This document shows positions 25,859 to 35,065 of a DNA stretch of 64,000 nt, one piece after another. The DNA is from UBA4582 sp964228885. GTDB taxonomy: Bacteria; Pseudomonadota; Gammaproteobacteria; Pseudomonadales; Azotimanducaceae. Location of the stretch: NCBI GenBank assembly GCA_964228885.1, contig CAXRCG010000081.1, positions 10,212 through 74,211 on the forward strand, written 5' to 3'. Made by a program: the position numbers and the translations under genes. Under the pieces are notes generated by a model, which was not told where the DNA came from, ran no database searches, and was given only the letters and a program-made list of their open reading frames with translations. Within the stretch, counting starts at the first letter, position 1, and each line of letters opens with the position of its first letter.

Positions 25859-26785
25859 TCAGTTCCTCTCCGACATGAATGCAAGCACTGCATCCCGATC
25901 AGGAATCGACGCGATTGCTCCTTTTTCAGTGACGGCAATCGCGGCAGCGGCGCATGCGACTTTTGCCGCATCAATGATGGCCTCACCCCGAACAAGCTCC
26001 GCCACCAGCGCACCATTGAAAACATCGCCCGCCGCTGTGGTGTCTACTGCAGCCACCTTGAAGCTCTCTACAAATTCGGTCGACGCTTCCGCCACGATTA
26101 AGCAACCACGGGAACCAAGGGTCGTGACCACGGTACCTACACCCTGTTTGCACAAACTTTGTGCGGCGATTGTCACCTCTTCAAGTGTGCCCGATGGCAT
26201 ACCGCTAATTTGACTTAGCTCGACTTCATTGGGCGTTAATATATCAACCATTGGCAATAGAGCTGCTGGTATGTCTCTTGCTGGTGCAGGATTCAATACA
26301 AAAGGCGTCTGGTTTTCTGCGCAAATTACCGCGATGCGTTCGATGGTTTCGAATGGGATCTCAAGCTGCACCAACACAGCGCCCGCATTACTGATTCTTG
26401 CGGCCTGTTCATCGATCATGGCAGGTAACACACAGGCATTTGCACCACTGGCAATGCCAATACAGTTTTCAGCCTCAGCATTCACAAAAATACACGCTGA
26501 ACCTGTGCCAACGCCAGCAATCACCCTGACTTCAGGTATCGGCATCTGAAGCTCGGAAAACACCTGCCTCACCGAGTTCGCAATATCGTCATCTCCGATA
26601 CAACTGATAAAGCGGGTCGTCGCTCCCCCCGCCCGGAAGGCCGCAACCGCTTGATTTGCCCCCTTGCCTCCTAGACCACTGTGCAGCGTGCCACCGGCTA
26701 CGGTTTCGCCAGGCAAGGGTAGACTCGGCAGATACATTGCAATGTCCCAGTTAGTACTGCCAACAACCACTACTTCACTCATCAT
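25859..26785 (-). CDS. rbsK: Ribokinase
   Basis: PfkB-family sugar kinase of 308 residues that phosphorylates ribose to ribose 5-phosphate. Seen motifs: GSTNWDIAMYLPSLPLPGETV at the start, GGKGANQAVA (PfkB signature 1, about residue 39), LNPAPAR, TPNEVE and the DTTAAGDVFNGAL signature 2, where the usual GAGD anion hole reads AAGD. No ribose transporter or RbsD is near; ribose freed by nucleoside hydrolysis within this locus is the likely source. The first two codons are both ATG (26785 or 26782). Deoxyribokinase or another pentose specificity is possible. Confidence 0.85.
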   Translation of the reverse strand: MMSEVVVVGSTNWDIAMYLPSLPLPGETVAGGTLHSGLGGKGANQAVAAFRAGGATTRFISCIGDDDIANSVRQVFSELQMPIPEVRVIAGVGTGSACIFVNAEAENCIGIASGANACVLPAMIDEQAARISNAGAVLVQLEIPFETIERIAVICAENQTPFVLNPAPARDIPAALLPMVDILTPNEVELSQISGMPSGTLEEVTIAAQSLCKQGVGTVVTTLGSRGCLIVAEASTEFVESFKVAAVDTTAAGDVFNGALVAELVRGEAIIDAAKVACAAAAIAVTEKGAIASIPDRDAVLAFMSERN

Positions 26786-26940
26786 TCACCTAATTAGATT
26801 GTGTCCAAAAACTCCGACCGTGGTTGGATAGTGGACCTGAAACGTTTACGCCTTGCTAATTATTTGCTCAAAGGCCACCGCACGCACGATCTGTCTATGC
26901 ATCCTTTAGTTCCAATGACTTTATTCAGGCTTGGTCAACC

Positions 26941-28293
26941 TTAAGACTCAACTGAGGGCCTGAGACCAAACAACACCCTGAAAACTTCGACAAAAATAGC
27001 AACAAATGTCCCTGTTGTAACGGGAAACTGAATCACAGTAATGACGCCCTGCGGGAGAAAATCAAACATAGTAATGTAACTAGATAACAACCATCCAATC
27101 ACAACGGAACACCCTACCAATAACCAGTCGTCACGCTGCCCAGAACCGGCGCTGACTATCCTGACTCCAGCATACCCAACCATACCAAACAACAATAGCG
27201 TAGCACCGTAAAGTACAGCATCAGGGATGAGCTGAAAAACACCACCAACAACTGGGAAAACGCCCAGCAAGACTAGCAAACCTGCGACTACAAACCCCAC
27301 ATGGCGACTACAAACACCCGTGAGTTGAATGACACCATTGTTTTGACTGAATGTGGTATTCGGGAAAGTACAAAAGATTGAGGCCATCAAGGAGTTAGCG
27401 GCGTCGCCTAGGATGCCACCCCGAATGCGCAGCCAGTAATTTTTACCGGTTGTGGCTAGCCCAGATAGATTGCTGGTTGCGGTCAGGTCACCAACGGACT
27501 CCATCATCGAAATCAAGAAAATTGGCAAAAGGGAAGCCACAATGACCCAGTCAACACTGAGGGGAAACCGCGCGACTTCTGGGACAAACAGAGGATCTAG
27601 CTCCGACAAACGCGAGAAATCAGTTAACCCGAGACCTTGCGCCGCCATAAGGCCCACCACTAGACCAATAGAAATGCTGCTGAGACGCACCCAGGGATTA
27701 CCAAAGCGCGTGGCGGCGACAATTGTCAGAAATACCAGAGAGGCGAGCAATAAAACCGTCCAGCCGCCATTCGCCGCATCTAAATAGGCTCGCTGGATAT
27801 TGGTCAGGGTTGTCCAGACCAATGTTGCACCCAGCAATATCACCGTCGTGCCTGTTACGTTGGGTGTTATCACGCGTTGCAGTGTCGGAAGCGCGAAACT
27901 CAAACCCATCATCAACACTGAACAAACGGCAGCAGAACCAAATAAGGTACCCAATGCTGTTGCGTTATCGTCGCCACCATTGAGCGCATAAAAAGCAGCG
28001 ATCAGAGGACCGATAAACGCGAAGCTGGTGCCCTGAATACTCAACAACCCAGAACCCACCGGCCCAAATCGCTGAATCTGAATAAAAGTTGCTGCGCCTG
28101 AAATAACCAACGCAGCACTCACAAGGTAGCTGGTATCTTGTAACGACAGGTTCATGCCTCCGGCAATAATCAGGGGTGCCACCAACAGCCCCCCAAATAC
28201 GGCCAATAGATGTTGCAACCCTACCATCAGCCCTGTGCCAATCGGCGGGCGGTCTTCAAGTCCAAAAAGCATTGGAGATTCAGAGTTCTGCAA
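26941..28293 (-). CDS. Xanthine/urate permease, NCS2 family
   Basis: A 450-residue inner-membrane nucleobase-cation symporter-2 of the xanthine/uracil permease type (UacT/XanP/PucK side). It has about 12-14 helices, with GLQHLLAVFGGLLVAPLI in the first, the QGTSFAFIGP stretch, the SVGDLTATSNLSG substrate-binding region with Glu just before (MMESVGD) and the FSQNNGVIQLTGVCSR block. Urate or xanthine is the likely cargo. The frame begins with TTG at 28293 or ATG at 28272; neither has a clear SD. It is 155 bp downstream-to-upstream of ribokinase on the same strand and divergent from the second deaminase gene (84 bp). Confidence 0.9.
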   Translation of the reverse strand: MQNSESPMLFGLEDRPPIGTGLMVGLQHLLAVFGGLLVAPLIIAGGMNLSLQDTSYLVSAALVISGAATFIQIQRFGPVGSGLLSIQGTSFAFIGPLIAAFYALNGGDDNATALGTLFGSAAVCSVLMMGLSFALPTLQRVITPNVTGTTVILLGATLVWTTLTNIQRAYLDAANGGWTVLLLASLVFLTIVAATRFGNPWVRLSSISIGLVVGLMAAQGLGLTDFSRLSELDPLFVPEVARFPLSVDWVIVASLLPIFLISMMESVGDLTATSNLSGLATTGKNYWLRIRGGILGDAANSLMASIFCTFPNTTFSQNNGVIQLTGVCSRHVGFVVAGLLVLLGVFPVVGGVFQLIPDAVLYGATLLLFGMVGYAGVRIVSAGSGQRDDWLLVGCSVVIGWLLSSYITMFDFLPQGVITVIQFPVTTGTFVAIFVEVFRVLFGLRPSVES

Positions 28294-28377
28294 ATTATTT
28301 CTACACTTATTCTGCTTGCACTTGTTTTTACTATATCCTTGTTAGCACTCTAATTCGACAAGCAAACGGGAGAACCC

Positions 28378-29373
28378 ATGGAAGATTTTATTCGCGGCAT
28401 ACCGAAAGCAGAATTGCACGTTCACCTGGAAGGTACACTCGAACCCGAGCACATTTTTGCGCTCGCAGAACGGAATAACGTCGCGCTGGCCTACAAAACG
28501 CCCGCGCAAGTCATTGCGGCTTACGATTTCCATGACCTCCCCTCATTTCTCACAATTTACTATGCCGCAATGTCGGTGTTGCAGACCGAGCAGGACTTTT
28601 ACGAGCTGGCATATCATTATTTTCAACGCGCACATGAAGACAATATTGTTTACGTCGAACCTTTCTTTGATCCGCAGGGACACACCACGAGAGGCATTGC
28701 TTTTGAAACCATCATCAAAGGTATACATCGAGCGCAGTTAGATGCCGAGAAGAACCTGGGCATTGAGTCAAACCTCATCATGTGTTTCCTACGTGACATG
28801 AGTGCAGAATCTGCCATGGCTCACCTTGAGATGTGTCTACCCTTTAAGGACTGGATCATCGGTGTAGGACTCGACTCAGACGAAAAGGACAACCCTCCGA
28901 TCAAATTCAGAGAGGTTTTCGCCCGCGCAAGAAACGAAGGTTTCAAACTGACGATGCACTGTGATGTAAACCAAATCGATATTGTCGACCATATCTGGCA
29001 ATGTCTCGATGACATTCAGGTTGATCGTATCGATCATGGAATAAACGCACTTGAAGATGAGCGCCTCTGCGCAGAAATCGCAAAACGAGGTCTCGGCTTG
29101 ACGGTTTGCCCTGTTTCAAACCGCTTTGTTGTGCAATCTCTGACGACAAAAGAGATCAAGTCAATGTTGCAGAAAGGCATGAAAGCCACCATTAACTCTG
29201 ATGACCCGGGCTATTTTCGTGCGTACCTAACCGATAATTTTCTCGCCCTCATTGAGGAAGCTGAATTTTCACAAGACGAGATTCGCCAACTCAATGCAAA
29301 TGCATTCGAAACCAGCTGGTTAAGTGACGCGCGAAAGAAGTACTACCTTGAGCAGGTCAATAACTTCTCATGA
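28378..29373 (+). CDS. Adenine-deaminase paralogue with altered active site
   Basis: A 331-residue COG1816 amidohydrolase like the adenine deaminase at 18.4 kb (same AELHxHLEG, FDPQGHTTRG, RIDHGIN, CPVSNR and NSDDPGYF blocks). It keeps H14-x-H16 and H194, but the HAGE motif reads HCDV (residues 194-197), so the usual catalytic Glu is Val. GHPP of the adenine deaminases is DNPP. I recall similar HCDVDQ-type sequences among proteobacterial proteins annotated as adenosine deaminase, so this may be a recurring subfamily with a different base or substrate (N6-substituted adenine or another aminopurine). GGGAGA precedes the ATG. Divergent from an NCS2 permease. Confidence 0.85.
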   Translation: MEDFIRGIPKAELHVHLEGTLEPEHIFALAERNNVALAYKTPAQVIAAYDFHDLPSFLTIYYAAMSVLQTEQDFYELAYHYFQRAHEDNIVYVEPFFDPQGHTTRGIAFETIIKGIHRAQLDAEKNLGIESNLIMCFLRDMSAESAMAHLEMCLPFKDWIIGVGLDSDEKDNPPIKFREVFARARNEGFKLTMHCDVNQIDIVDHIWQCLDDIQVDRIDHGINALEDERLCAEIAKRGLGLTVCPVSNRFVVQSLTTKEIKSMLQKGMKATINSDDPGYFRAYLTDNFLALIEEAEFSQDEIRQLNANAFETSWLSDARKKYYLEQVNNFS

Positions 29374-29404
29374 AGACGACAGACAATGTTCCATCGCTAA
29401 TGCG

Positions 29405-30703
29405 CTATGACAAAAATGCAAACTTGCCAGTGAATACGGCAGCGATAACATAAACGGCAATAGGACAATCACCGGGTCGACCACTCAATAGTTTGATCGC
29501 AACATAGGTCACAAAGCCGAGCCCGATGCCGTCGGCAATAGAAAACGACAATGGCATTGCAAGCGCACAAACCACCGCGGGCGCTGACTCGGTGTAGTCA
29601 TCCCAGTCAATATCCGAAAAACTTCTGAGCATTAGGCAGGCAACAAAAAGTAACGCCGCTGCAGACGCATAACTTGGAATACTCTGGGCAAGCGGCGCGA
29701 AAAACAGACACAGAAGAAATAACACACCCGTGGTCACCGCCGTTAACCCGGTACGTCCACCCGCTTCAACACCGGCAGCGCTTTCAATAAAACTGGTTGT
29801 TGAGGACGTACCTGCCAACGACCCAACTACTGTTGCACCAGAATCGGACATCAGCGCCCCTCTAAGCCGGGGCATTTTTCCATGCTCGTCAGTGAGATTG
29901 GCCCGATTTGCGACACCCACCATGGTTCCGGCGGTGTCAAACACATCGACCAACAGCAACGTCAGAATGACAGTGATCATTGAAAGGTCAAATGCCGCTG
30001 CTATATCAAGTTCGAGGAACACAGGCGCGATAGATGGCGGGACGGATAACACACCGCTAAATTCGGCACCGCCAAAGATCCAACCCAGCATCGCGGCGAA
30101 AAGCAAACCCAGGATAACAGCCCCGGTGATTTTCCTCACGCTCAAAGTCGCAATCAATGCAAAACCCACCATACAAAGCAGCGGACCAGTATCACTCAGC
30201 GCACCAAAAGAGACCAAGGTTGCCGGATTATCAACCACGATGCCCGCATTTTTAAGTGCAATAAAACCAAGAAAAAAACCAATACCCGCGGCAATGCCAA
30301 GCTTCAAGTTTTTCGGTATGGCATTGATAAGCCATTCGCGAATGGGCAAAACACTCATGACAATAAAAATGACACCTGAGAGAAACACAGCACCAAGCGC
30401 GGTCTGCCAAGTATGACCTAATCCCAGCACGATGCCGTAGGTGAAAAACGCGTTTTGCCCCATGCCCGGCGCCATGGCAATCGGATAGTTTCCTAAGATT
30501 CCCATGGCTATAGACCCAAACGCAGCGGCAATACAAGTCGCGACAAATACCGCACCGAAATCCATCCCTGCATCAGACAGAATCGCGGGATTAACCACGG
30601 TAATATAAGCCATCGCCAGGAACGTGGTCAGTCCGGCGACAACTTCAGTTTTAATATTCGTGTTGTGACGCTTCAAGTCAAAATAGCGAGAGAGAGATTC
30701 CAT
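29405..30703 (-). CDS. Adenine/guanine/hypoxanthine permease, AzgA type
   Basis: A 432-residue inner-membrane proton-purine symporter of the AzgA/PbuG family. Family marks are YFDLKRHNTNIKTEVVAGLTTFLAMAYI at the start, NPAILSDAGMD, GNYPIAMAPGMGQNAFF, FDTAGTMVGVANRA in the middle and the SFIESAAGVEAGGRTGLTAV block. It would take up adenine, guanine or hypoxanthine for the deaminases and XdhABC. It is convergent with the second deaminase gene (31 bp) and divergent from the phosphoribosyltransferase, with a palindrome in the shared upstream region. Confidence 0.92.
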   Translation of the reverse strand: MESLSRYFDLKRHNTNIKTEVVAGLTTFLAMAYITVVNPAILSDAGMDFGAVFVATCIAAAFGSIAMGILGNYPIAMAPGMGQNAFFTYGIVLGLGHTWQTALGAVFLSGVIFIVMSVLPIREWLINAIPKNLKLGIAAGIGFFLGFIALKNAGIVVDNPATLVSFGALSDTGPLLCMVGFALIATLSVRKITGAVILGLLFAAMLGWIFGGAEFSGVLSVPPSIAPVFLELDIAAAFDLSMITVILTLLLVDVFDTAGTMVGVANRANLTDEHGKMPRLRGALMSDSGATVVGSLAGTSSTTSFIESAAGVEAGGRTGLTAVTTGVLFLLCLFFAPLAQSIPSYASAAALLFVACLMLRSFSDIDWDDYTESAPAVVCALAMPLSFSIADGIGLGFVTYVAIKLLSGRPGDCPIAVYVIAAVFTGKFAFLS

Positions 30704-30725
30704 TAAAGGTGACTCATGTTGAGAA

Positions 30726-30741
30726 GTCAGTATTTACTGAC
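30726..30741. promoter_or_regulatory. Operator-like palindrome upstream of AzgA-type permease
   Basis: GTCAGTA-TT-TACTGAC: two perfect 7-bp arms with a 2-bp centre, 22 bases upstream of the permease ATG and in the 257-bp region shared with the divergent phosphoribosyltransferase gene. The half-site TTTACTGAC resembles TTTACTGTC, which occurs twice between xdhA and the TetR gene, so a common regulator is possible. Confidence 0.5.
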
Positions 30742-30960
30742 AGGGATGCTTGAGGATAAATGTAATCCACGCACAAGCCAAGCTATCAAAGGCATTATTA
30801 ACCATGACAGTGCGGCCGTGTGAATGGTACTCTCGTGCGTCATTAGTTGACTTCCGAAGTGCCAACCGGAATCGCCTTAGCATGAATTAACATGGCATCG
30901 AACAAGCGAAAAGAAGCGCCCGATCAAAACCCATAAAGACAAAAAAGCGAACGAGAACTT

Positions 30961-31536
30961 ATGGAAAAGCTATTTATTACACCGAATCAACTGCTGGAAG
31001 ATTCTTTTAAACTCGGCAAGATGATTTTTGAAAGCGGATTTCGTCCACATTTTATCGTTGGGGTCTGGCGTGGCGGCACCCCGGTCGGTATCGCTGTTCA
31101 AGAGTACCTTGAGTACAAAGGGATTGAAGCTGATCACATTGCGATTCGTACCTCCTCCTACTACGGCATCGGTCAAAGAGATAAAATCGTTAAAGTCCAC
31201 GGACTTCAATATATTGTCGACAACATCAATGCTGACGACGAATTATTGCTTGTCGACGATGTTTTTGATTCCGGCCGCAGCATCGTTGCGATCCTTGACG
31301 AGCTAAAAGCAAAATCCAGACTCAACATGCCACAAACAGTGAAGATCGCTTGCCCTTGGTACAAACCAGAAAAAAATATTACGGACATCGAACCTGATTA
31401 CTTTCTACACCCAACCGACAGGTGGCTGGTTTTCCCCCACGAATTAGTCGGGCTTTCGAAAGATGAGCTAAGTGAAGGAAAGTCATTTTTATCCGAGGAC
31501 ACACATACGCTTTTCGATTCAGACGAGCATTCCTGA
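30961..31536 (+). CDS. Purine phosphoribosyltransferase-like protein
   Basis: A 191-residue type I phosphoribosyltransferase that would join PRPP to a 6-oxopurine such as hypoxanthine or guanine. The PRPP loop LLLVDDVFDSGRSI (about residues 96-109) and VGVWRGGTPVG (about 33-43) are clear; the length and the KPEKNITDIEPDYFLHPTDRWLVFPHE end match the Gpt/Hpt-like proteins of proteobacteria. It gives a salvage branch beside the breakdown route. It is divergent from the AzgA-type permease and followed after about 25 bp by an MFS gene and then the nucleoside hydrolase, forming a likely three-gene unit. Confidence 0.85.
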   Translation: MEKLFITPNQLLEDSFKLGKMIFESGFRPHFIVGVWRGGTPVGIAVQEYLEYKGIEADHIAIRTSSYYGIGQRDKIVKVHGLQYIVDNINADDELLLVDDVFDSGRSIVAILDELKAKSRLNMPQTVKIACPWYKPEKNITDIEPDYFLHPTDRWLVFPHELVGLSKDELSEGKSFLSEDTHTLFDSDEHS

Positions 31537-31561
31537 TCCATCACATTAGTTGCCAGACCTC

Positions 31562-32719
31562 ATGAGCAATTTAATCCGTGTCACTCTGATTAGCTTTCTC
31601 GCCTATGCGGTGATGTCGGGCATGCTGGCACAAATCGGCATTTTGATTGGCCCGATCTCGCAGCACTTTGGCAAAGAAACAACCATCGTATCGAGTCAGT
31701 TCAGCTGGTTGACGGTCGGTATTTTGGTTGGCTCGGTGATTAGTCTGTTTATCTTTGACCATGTCAAGATAAAAACACTCAACTTATTGGTGTTCACGGC
31801 TATCATCCTGGCAATAGTCGGATTCTATACCGTAGACCTGTATTGGGTTAATTCGATACTGCTGGGCATCATTGGGACAGGATGCGGTATCGCCCTACCC
31901 GCTGCCGCAATCGTCATATCGAGGGTTTACACGCCCGAGAGGCGGGCAACCATGCTCGTTATCACCGATGCTTCCTTTAGTTTGTCTGGCACTTTTTGCA
32001 CGGCACTTGTCGTCGTTTATCTCGCCAATGGACTTCACTGGAGCAGCGGATACAGCACGGTGGCCGCACTTGCCTTGATTACGCTTATCCTGACCGCTTT
32101 CTCGACATTTCCAGAAGTTCCCCATGAAGATAAGCAGACGATCAAGCAGGAACTCGCTTCTTGGCCAATCGGTATCTATTTTTGCATGCTCGCGCTACTG
32201 ATTTACCTCACTGGTCAGAATTTTATCCTCATCTGGCTGCCTAGCTACGCTGAGCAAGCGATCGCAATGTCAACTTCCGATGCGGGTGGTCTGATCAGCA
32301 ATTTTTGGGCAGGCATGCTCGGCGGACAACTCATCGCAGCAGCGATACTCATCAAAGCCGATACCCGGACGATTACGCTATTAGCCGCAATACTTGCGGC
32401 GCTCTCTACAATTCCGCTTTGGTCTATAAATAACCCCACTTACATGCCATATCTCACTTTCTGCTGGGGCTTTGTAACTTTGGGGTTGCTAAAACTTATC
32501 CTTTCCCTTGCAACAGAAATGGTTGCGGTGCCAAGCCCGCGCCTGGTTTCAGTACTGCTGATGGCGGCGACAACCGGCACAGCTATCAGTCCTTCTCTAA
32601 GCAGCATATTAGTCGCTAATACGGCACCCTCAATTGCATTAAAAGTGGGAACAGGCTGTTTCCTCTTGGTCACATTGCTCGTAGTATTTGCTTATCGCAC
32701 CGCAAGCCGGGAGCACTGA
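31562..32719 (+). CDS. MFS transporter, TsgA/FucP-like
   Basis: A 385-residue inner-membrane major facilitator with about 12 helices. The start SNLIRVTLISFLAYAVMSGM, the GPISQHFGKE loop and SRVYTPERRATMLVITDASFSLSG in the centre resemble TsgA-like members of the FHS group. It is similar to another MFS protein in this window (53.7-54.9 kb). ATG at 31562 is preferred to TTG at 31550. It lies between phosphoribosyltransferase and nucleoside hydrolase genes, so a nucleoside or nucleobase cargo is likely but unproven. No strong SD is visible. Confidence 0.82.
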   Translation: MSNLIRVTLISFLAYAVMSGMLAQIGILIGPISQHFGKETTIVSSQFSWLTVGILVGSVISLFIFDHVKIKTLNLLVFTAIILAIVGFYTVDLYWVNSILLGIIGTGCGIALPAAAIVISRVYTPERRATMLVITDASFSLSGTFCTALVVVYLANGLHWSSGYSTVAALALITLILTAFSTFPEVPHEDKQTIKQELASWPIGIYFCMLALLIYLTGQNFILIWLPSYAEQAIAMSTSDAGGLISNFWAGMLGGQLIAAAILIKADTRTITLLAAILAALSTIPLWSINNPTYMPYLTFCWGFVTLGLLKLILSLATEMVAVPSPRLVSVLLMAATTGTAISPSLSSILVANTAPSIALKVGTGCFLLVTLLVVFAYRTASREH

Positions 32720-32765
32720 AAAATTTAACCATCGGTTCCGAGCCGACACAAACACAGGAATACCA

Positions 32766-33695
32766 TTGAAACCCGTACCCGTAATATTTGATACAGATCC
32801 AGGCATAGATGATGCGATGGCGATAATATTTTTACATGCCTGCAACAACCTCGCCTTGAAAGGCATTACGACCGTATTCGGCAACGCATCTATCGAACAT
32901 TGCACAAACAACGCTTTATATCTTTGCGAGCGATTTAATATACCCGCACCGGTACACGCGGGGGCAGGTTTAACTTTGTTAGGTAAAGCTGAGGACGATT
33001 ATCCGGACTTTGTACATGGCGCTGACGGCCTTGCCAATATGCATGTAACACCCAGCGACAAGACACAAGAAGCTTCACCGGCTCACGAGCACCTGATTGA
33101 GACAGCTCGCACGCATCCGGGAGAACTCACCATTATCGCGGTTGGAAGACTCACTAACCTCGCCCATGCGATTCAGGCTGACGAAAGTTTTACAACCAAC
33201 GTAAAGGAAATTGTCTTGATGGGCGGCGCAGTAGATGTACCGGGAAATGTAACACAATGGGCAGAAGCAAACATTATTGGCGATCCTGAGGCGACGGATG
33301 TCGTCTTCACATCAGGCATACCGACAACCCAAGTTGGCCTTGACGTCACAATGAAGTCTCTCATGAGTCAAGCGTACATCGCAGAGCTTACTAATCGTTG
33401 TGGAGACGCGGGCAAACTACTAACAGAAATCACGCCCTATTACCTGAACTTTTACAGAGGCCGAACAGGTGAAAATGGTTTCGCATGTCATGACTCATCG
33501 GCTGTAGCATTTGCCGAGGACCCTTCAATCTTCGAGACAAAGACCGGCGACTTAGCTGTTGTTTTAACAGGAGAGCAAAGAGGTAGAACGACATTCACTG
33601 AAAATCAGCAAGGGAAACACACGCTTTGTACAGGCGTAAACTCCCAAGCACTGATGGACATCTACGCCGAACATCTCGTGAAACAATACGGTTAA
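32766..33695 (+). CDS. Inosine-uridine-preferring nucleoside hydrolase
   Basis: Hydrolyses nucleosides to base and ribose. The 309-residue protein has the Ca-binding DTDPGIDDAMA motif at its start, TTVFGNASIEHCTNNAL, the ELTIIAVGRLTNLA and LMGGAVDVPGN strands, EANIIGDPEA and CHDSSAVAF near the end in place of the usual HDPLAVA. TTG at 32766 with AGGA about eight bases upstream is the best start; the frame extends upstream to 32688 inside the MFS gene but those residues are not part of the family. It closes the unit with the phosphoribosyltransferase and MFS genes. Ribose made here could go to the ribokinase at 25.9 kb. Confidence 0.9.
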   Translation: MKPVPVIFDTDPGIDDAMAIIFLHACNNLALKGITTVFGNASIEHCTNNALYLCERFNIPAPVHAGAGLTLLGKAEDDYPDFVHGADGLANMHVTPSDKTQEASPAHEHLIETARTHPGELTIIAVGRLTNLAHAIQADESFTTNVKEIVLMGGAVDVPGNVTQWAEANIIGDPEATDVVFTSGIPTTQVGLDVTMKSLMSQAYIAELTNRCGDAGKLLTEITPYYLNFYRGRTGENGFACHDSSAVAFAEDPSIFETKTGDLAVVLTGEQRGRTTFTENQQGKHTLCTGVNSQALMDIYAEHLVKQYG

Positions 33696-33714
33696 ATCAA
33701 TAAGATCGTCAAAT

Positions 33715-34179
33715 TTACTTAATACCGAGCACCTTTGTCATATGAATACTATTTGGATCTTCCTCATAGTCGGCAAAAGGTGCGCACTCTGTAAAACCGA
33801 ATTGCAGATACAGTTGTCTAGCAGGTTCAAACGCCGGCATCGAGCCTGTCTCGAGACTTAATCGCGTCATACCCATTTCATGCGCCACGGCTTCGATGTG
33901 GTTCAAAATTTTTGCGGCTACACCTTTTCGAGTGTGGCCATCAGCTGTTCTCATTGACTTCAGCTCACCATGCCCCTCACCCAAATCTTTCAACGCGCCA
34001 CAACCCATCAGCTGATTCTCACTCCAAACACTCCAGAAAGTAACATCAGGTCCACGGAGCGCTTCAATATCCAGTGTATGAACGCTTTCCGGAGGCGTGT
34101 GACGAAACATATCTTTCGCATGGTAATTAAGGAGCTCCGCTATTTCGAGACCTGTCAAGTCATCAACGATTATTTTCAT
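33715..34179 (-). CDS. GNAT-family N-acetyltransferase
   Basis: A 154-residue acetyl-CoA-dependent acyltransferase. The acetyl-CoA loop is RKGVAAKILNHIEAVA (about 94-109), with GELKSMRT before it and the RLSLETGSMPAFEPARQLYLQFGFTECAPF end typical of the PhnO/YafP-like branch. Substrate unknown. Its ATG directly follows the stop of the VOC gene upstream (TAAATG), so the two VOC genes and this one form a unit. Confidence 0.87.
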   Translation of the reverse strand: MKIIVDDLTGLEIAELLNYHAKDMFRHTPPESVHTLDIEALRGPDVTFWSVWSENQLMGCGALKDLGEGHGELKSMRTADGHTRKGVAAKILNHIEAVAHEMGMTRLSLETGSMPAFEPARQLYLQFGFTECAPFADYEEDPNSIHMTKVLGIK

Positions 34180-34542
34180 TTAGTATGCCGGTTGATAAAG
34201 TTCGACGGGGACATCACCCGGCATCATAAAATGAATCGCCAGTCCATACCCCACATCTGAAATCTCGTCGGTAAACTTTACGCCTTTCTGCGTTAGCTCC
34301 TTCACTGTCGTCTCGATATTTTCACAAAAGAAAGAAATGTAATGATCTCCCGATTTTGGCTCATCTGGATTGGGACCCTTCAATACCTGCACAGGATGAC
34401 AACCCATATCAGCTTCAGGGATATCGAAGATTAACCAGCCCCCGCCAACGTCCGTCGCTTTAAAGCCCAACTTATCTCTGATAAAGGCGCGCAACGCCTC
34501 AACCTCGGATGAATAGAACATAGTGTGCACACCTTTGATCAT
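34180..34542 (-). CDS. VOC-family (glyoxalase/bleomycin resistance fold) protein
   Basis: A protein of about 120 residues with a vicinal-oxygen-chelate fold: GVHTMFYSSEVEALRAFIRDKLGFK at the start, a His metal site in MGCHPV, HYISFFCENIE and a closing GDVPVELYQP. The ATG at 34542 has GGGGGTGAG upstream; the longer frame to 34578 overlaps the preceding gene and is less likely. Middle gene of VOC-VOC-GNAT. The function cannot be told from the fold alone (lyase, dioxygenase and resistance proteins share it). Confidence 0.8.
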   Translation of the reverse strand: MIKGVHTMFYSSEVEALRAFIRDKLGFKATDVGGGWLIFDIPEADMGCHPVQVLKGPNPDEPKSGDHYISFFCENIETTVKELTQKGVKFTDEISDVGYGLAIHFMMPGDVPVELYQPAY

Positions 34543-34550
34543 CTCACCCC

Positions 34551-34919
34551 CTATTTCTGGTTTTGTCCAAAACGCCACAAGACACCCGTTGGGTCTTTAA
34601 GTACAAAATCGAGCATACCCCACGGTTGCTTCTCAATTTTTGTAAAAAGTACCTTGTATCTTTCGGCCACGCCCGCATCGGCGACCTGTTGATGCCAATC
34701 GTGAATATCTTCGACTAACATATGCATCATGAAATTTTGAGCATGAACAGGTTCGAAAAAGTCCTGAAGTAAAAAACTGCAATTGCCGCGATGAAAGTAC
34801 GCTATCCCGCCTTCGTCAGATGCCATGGTGAAACCAACATCTTGGTAAAATTGTTTGGACTTTTCGAAATCCGCCGCGGGTACAAATGCTTTGATTTCTA
34901 TTGTCGCTAAATTACGCAT
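34551..34919 (-). CDS. VOC-family (bleomycin resistance-like) protein
   Basis: A 122-residue vicinal-oxygen-chelate protein with EIKAFVPAADFEKSKQFYQDVGF, GNCSFLLQDFFEPVHAQNFMMHMLVEDI and a closing FVLKDPTGVLWRFGQ. The missing strong Glu metal ligand at the end suggests a binding protein rather than an enzyme, although that is not certain. First of the VOC-VOC-GNAT unit, 146 bp after the oxygenase gene on the same strand. Confidence 0.8.
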   Translation of the reverse strand: MRNLATIEIKAFVPAADFEKSKQFYQDVGFTMASDEGGIAYFHRGNCSFLLQDFFEPVHAQNFMMHMLVEDIHDWHQQVADAGVAERYKVLFTKIEKQPWGMLDFVLKDPTGVLWRFGQNQK

Positions 34920-35065
34920 GCAGCCCTCTCATTCAGAAACTCTAAAAAATATTTTTGGTCTTCAATCGTTAGCAGCTCTTGAGGACAAAGGTTATTCTAT
35001 TGATCGGACGCTCGTCAAAAGGGGGCTCTATCTCCAAAAGCGAGCATTTCGGAACCTATGTTTCG

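Noticed and set aside
29730..30416. 228-residue plus-strand frame inside the AzgA-type permease gene
   Set aside because: Antisense shadow of a conserved transporter gene; Pro/Ser/Thr-rich composition is typical of such shadows.
32688..32765. Extended amino end of the nucleoside hydrolase frame
   Set aside because: It lies within the MFS gene and the added residues are not family sequence; TTG 32766 has a proper SD.
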